5,416 bases of DNA from Candidatus Lithacetigena glycinireducens (GTDB lineage: Bacteria > Coprothermobacterota > HKB111), in contig QLUP01000071.1 in the NCBI GenBank assembly GCA_018725485.1, positions 1-5,416 of the forward strand. The letters are read 5' to 3'. A program made the position numbers and the translations under genes. How positions within the stretch are numbered: the first letter of the stretch is position 1; every line of letters begins with the position of its first letter. A model generated the notes under the pieces. It worked only from the letters and a program-made list of their open reading frames with translations, had not been told where the DNA came from and made no database searches. Shown here piece after piece: positions 5,078 through 5,416 of the stretch.

Positions 5078-5284
5078 ATGCAAAAAGAAGTCCTTAAATT
5101 CGGCAAGAAACTCCGTGAAATACGCTTGAGCAAAAAATTGTCTCAAGGCAATGTTGCTAAGATTCTGGGCGCTCATCGGAGCTATATAAGTGGATTAGAA
5201 AGAGGGATAAGGAATCCCTCGCTTGTTACAGTTCAGAAAATGGCAAAAGCTATCGGTGTTTCTGCTGACAAGTTAATAAAATAG
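5078..5284 (+). CDS. XRE-family regulator, controller-protein-like
   Basis: A 68-residue single-domain DNA-binding protein of the Cro/C1 (XRE, HTH_3) family. Five helices fit residues 1-68. The helix-turn-helix spans about Q23-R42: SQGNVAKILGAHRSYISGLERG, with recognition helix HRSYISGLE (33-41). The following RNPSLVTVQKMAKAIGV (45-61) is the usual third/fourth helix signature. The combination HRSYISGLERGIRNPSL is characteristic of C (controller) proteins of restriction-modification systems and of small autoregulatory repressors. Such proteins bind as dimers to operators before their own operon. The next reading frame begins 2 bp after its stop, as controller-nuclease operons often do. Length is complete. 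DNA-binding family is sure; the restriction-modification role is inferred. Confidence 0.88.
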   Translation: MQKEVLKFGKKLREIRLSKKLSQGNVAKILGAHRSYISGLERGIRNPSLVTVQKMAKAIGVSADKLIK

Positions 5285-5286
5285 TT

Positions 5287-5416
5287 ATGCTCAAAAAATA
5301 TTGTAAAGATTGCGGCTTACCAGCCGCCCACCACATCCAAACGTGGCTTGATGAAATAACTAGCACGTTAATGCCACGATTGAGGTTGTCAAAAAAATTT
5401 GAATCCTTCCTTGATG
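5287..5416 (+). CDS. unrecognised protein with CxxC motif, 3' end outside window
   Basis: An open frame from ATG 5287 that continues past the window end; 43 codons are visible. It lies 2 bp after the XRE gene stop, so it is almost certainly co-transcribed with it. The N-terminus carries a YCKDCGLP motif (C6, C9), followed by HH at 15-16 and an amphipathic basic segment (LMPRLRLSKKF, about 28-38). C6, C9 and the nearby histidines could form part of a metal site, but nothing here identifies the family. Position after a controller-like regulator makes a restriction endonuclease one possibility. A toxin-like partner or an unrelated small protein are others. No Shine-Dalgarno sequence is visible. 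Confidence 0.55.
   Translation, partial: MLKKYCKDCGLPAAHHIQTWLDEITSTLMPRLRLSKKFESFLD

Noticed and set aside
1-5416. CRISPR array, insertion-sequence ends or riboswitch.
   Set aside because: No regularly spaced repeats, no transposase, and no non-coding stretch above 126 bp that could hold such an element.

Overview
The window holds eight protein-coding genes or gene parts and one tRNA gene, all on the plus strand. TGA is used as an ordinary stop by the first gene, mazF and lysS, so the code is standard. Most genes in the AT-rich parts have weak or absent Shine-Dalgarno sequences. Together with gene types and a divergent class II lysyl-tRNA synthetase, this suggests a bacterium, possibly of the Patescibacteria/CPR type recovered from a metagenome. 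That placement is an inference and is not firm.

Layout. (1) About 1-2684 is AT-rich and contains four tightly packed genes: an N-terminally truncated TIGR01777-type nucleotide-sugar-epimerase-like protein (YfcH family), a membrane-anchored alpha/beta hydrolase, a VTT/DedA-type membrane protein, and a small SAM-dependent methyltransferase that appears to lack its middle. Two of the three junctions are short overlaps, so these probably form one operon, perhaps concerned with the membrane or its lipids. (2) About 2685-4985 is clearly richer in G+C. It begins with a 126-bp intergenic region carrying a good sigma70-type promoter overlapped by a perfect 20-bp palindrome. A mazEF toxin-antitoxin pair follows, then lysS (lysyl-tRNA synthetase) 5 bp after mazF, then a tRNA-Lys(UUU) gene. 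(3) About 4986-5416 is AT-rich again and holds a small XRE-type regulator resembling restriction-modification controller proteins. The first 43 codons of an unrecognised gene follow 2 bp later and run off the window end.

The most interesting part is the middle block. A MazF toxin, the lysine-tRNA charging enzyme and a lysine tRNA with an unusual anticodon loop (G instead of the near-universal U33) lie side by side. The toxin promoter is probably leaderless and may also drive lysS. Because some MazF toxins cut tRNA-Lys(UUU) in its anticodon, a functional link is worth testing. The two sharp composition steps, the truncated first gene and the gutted methyltransferase also mean that rearrangement or chimeric assembly must be ruled out first.
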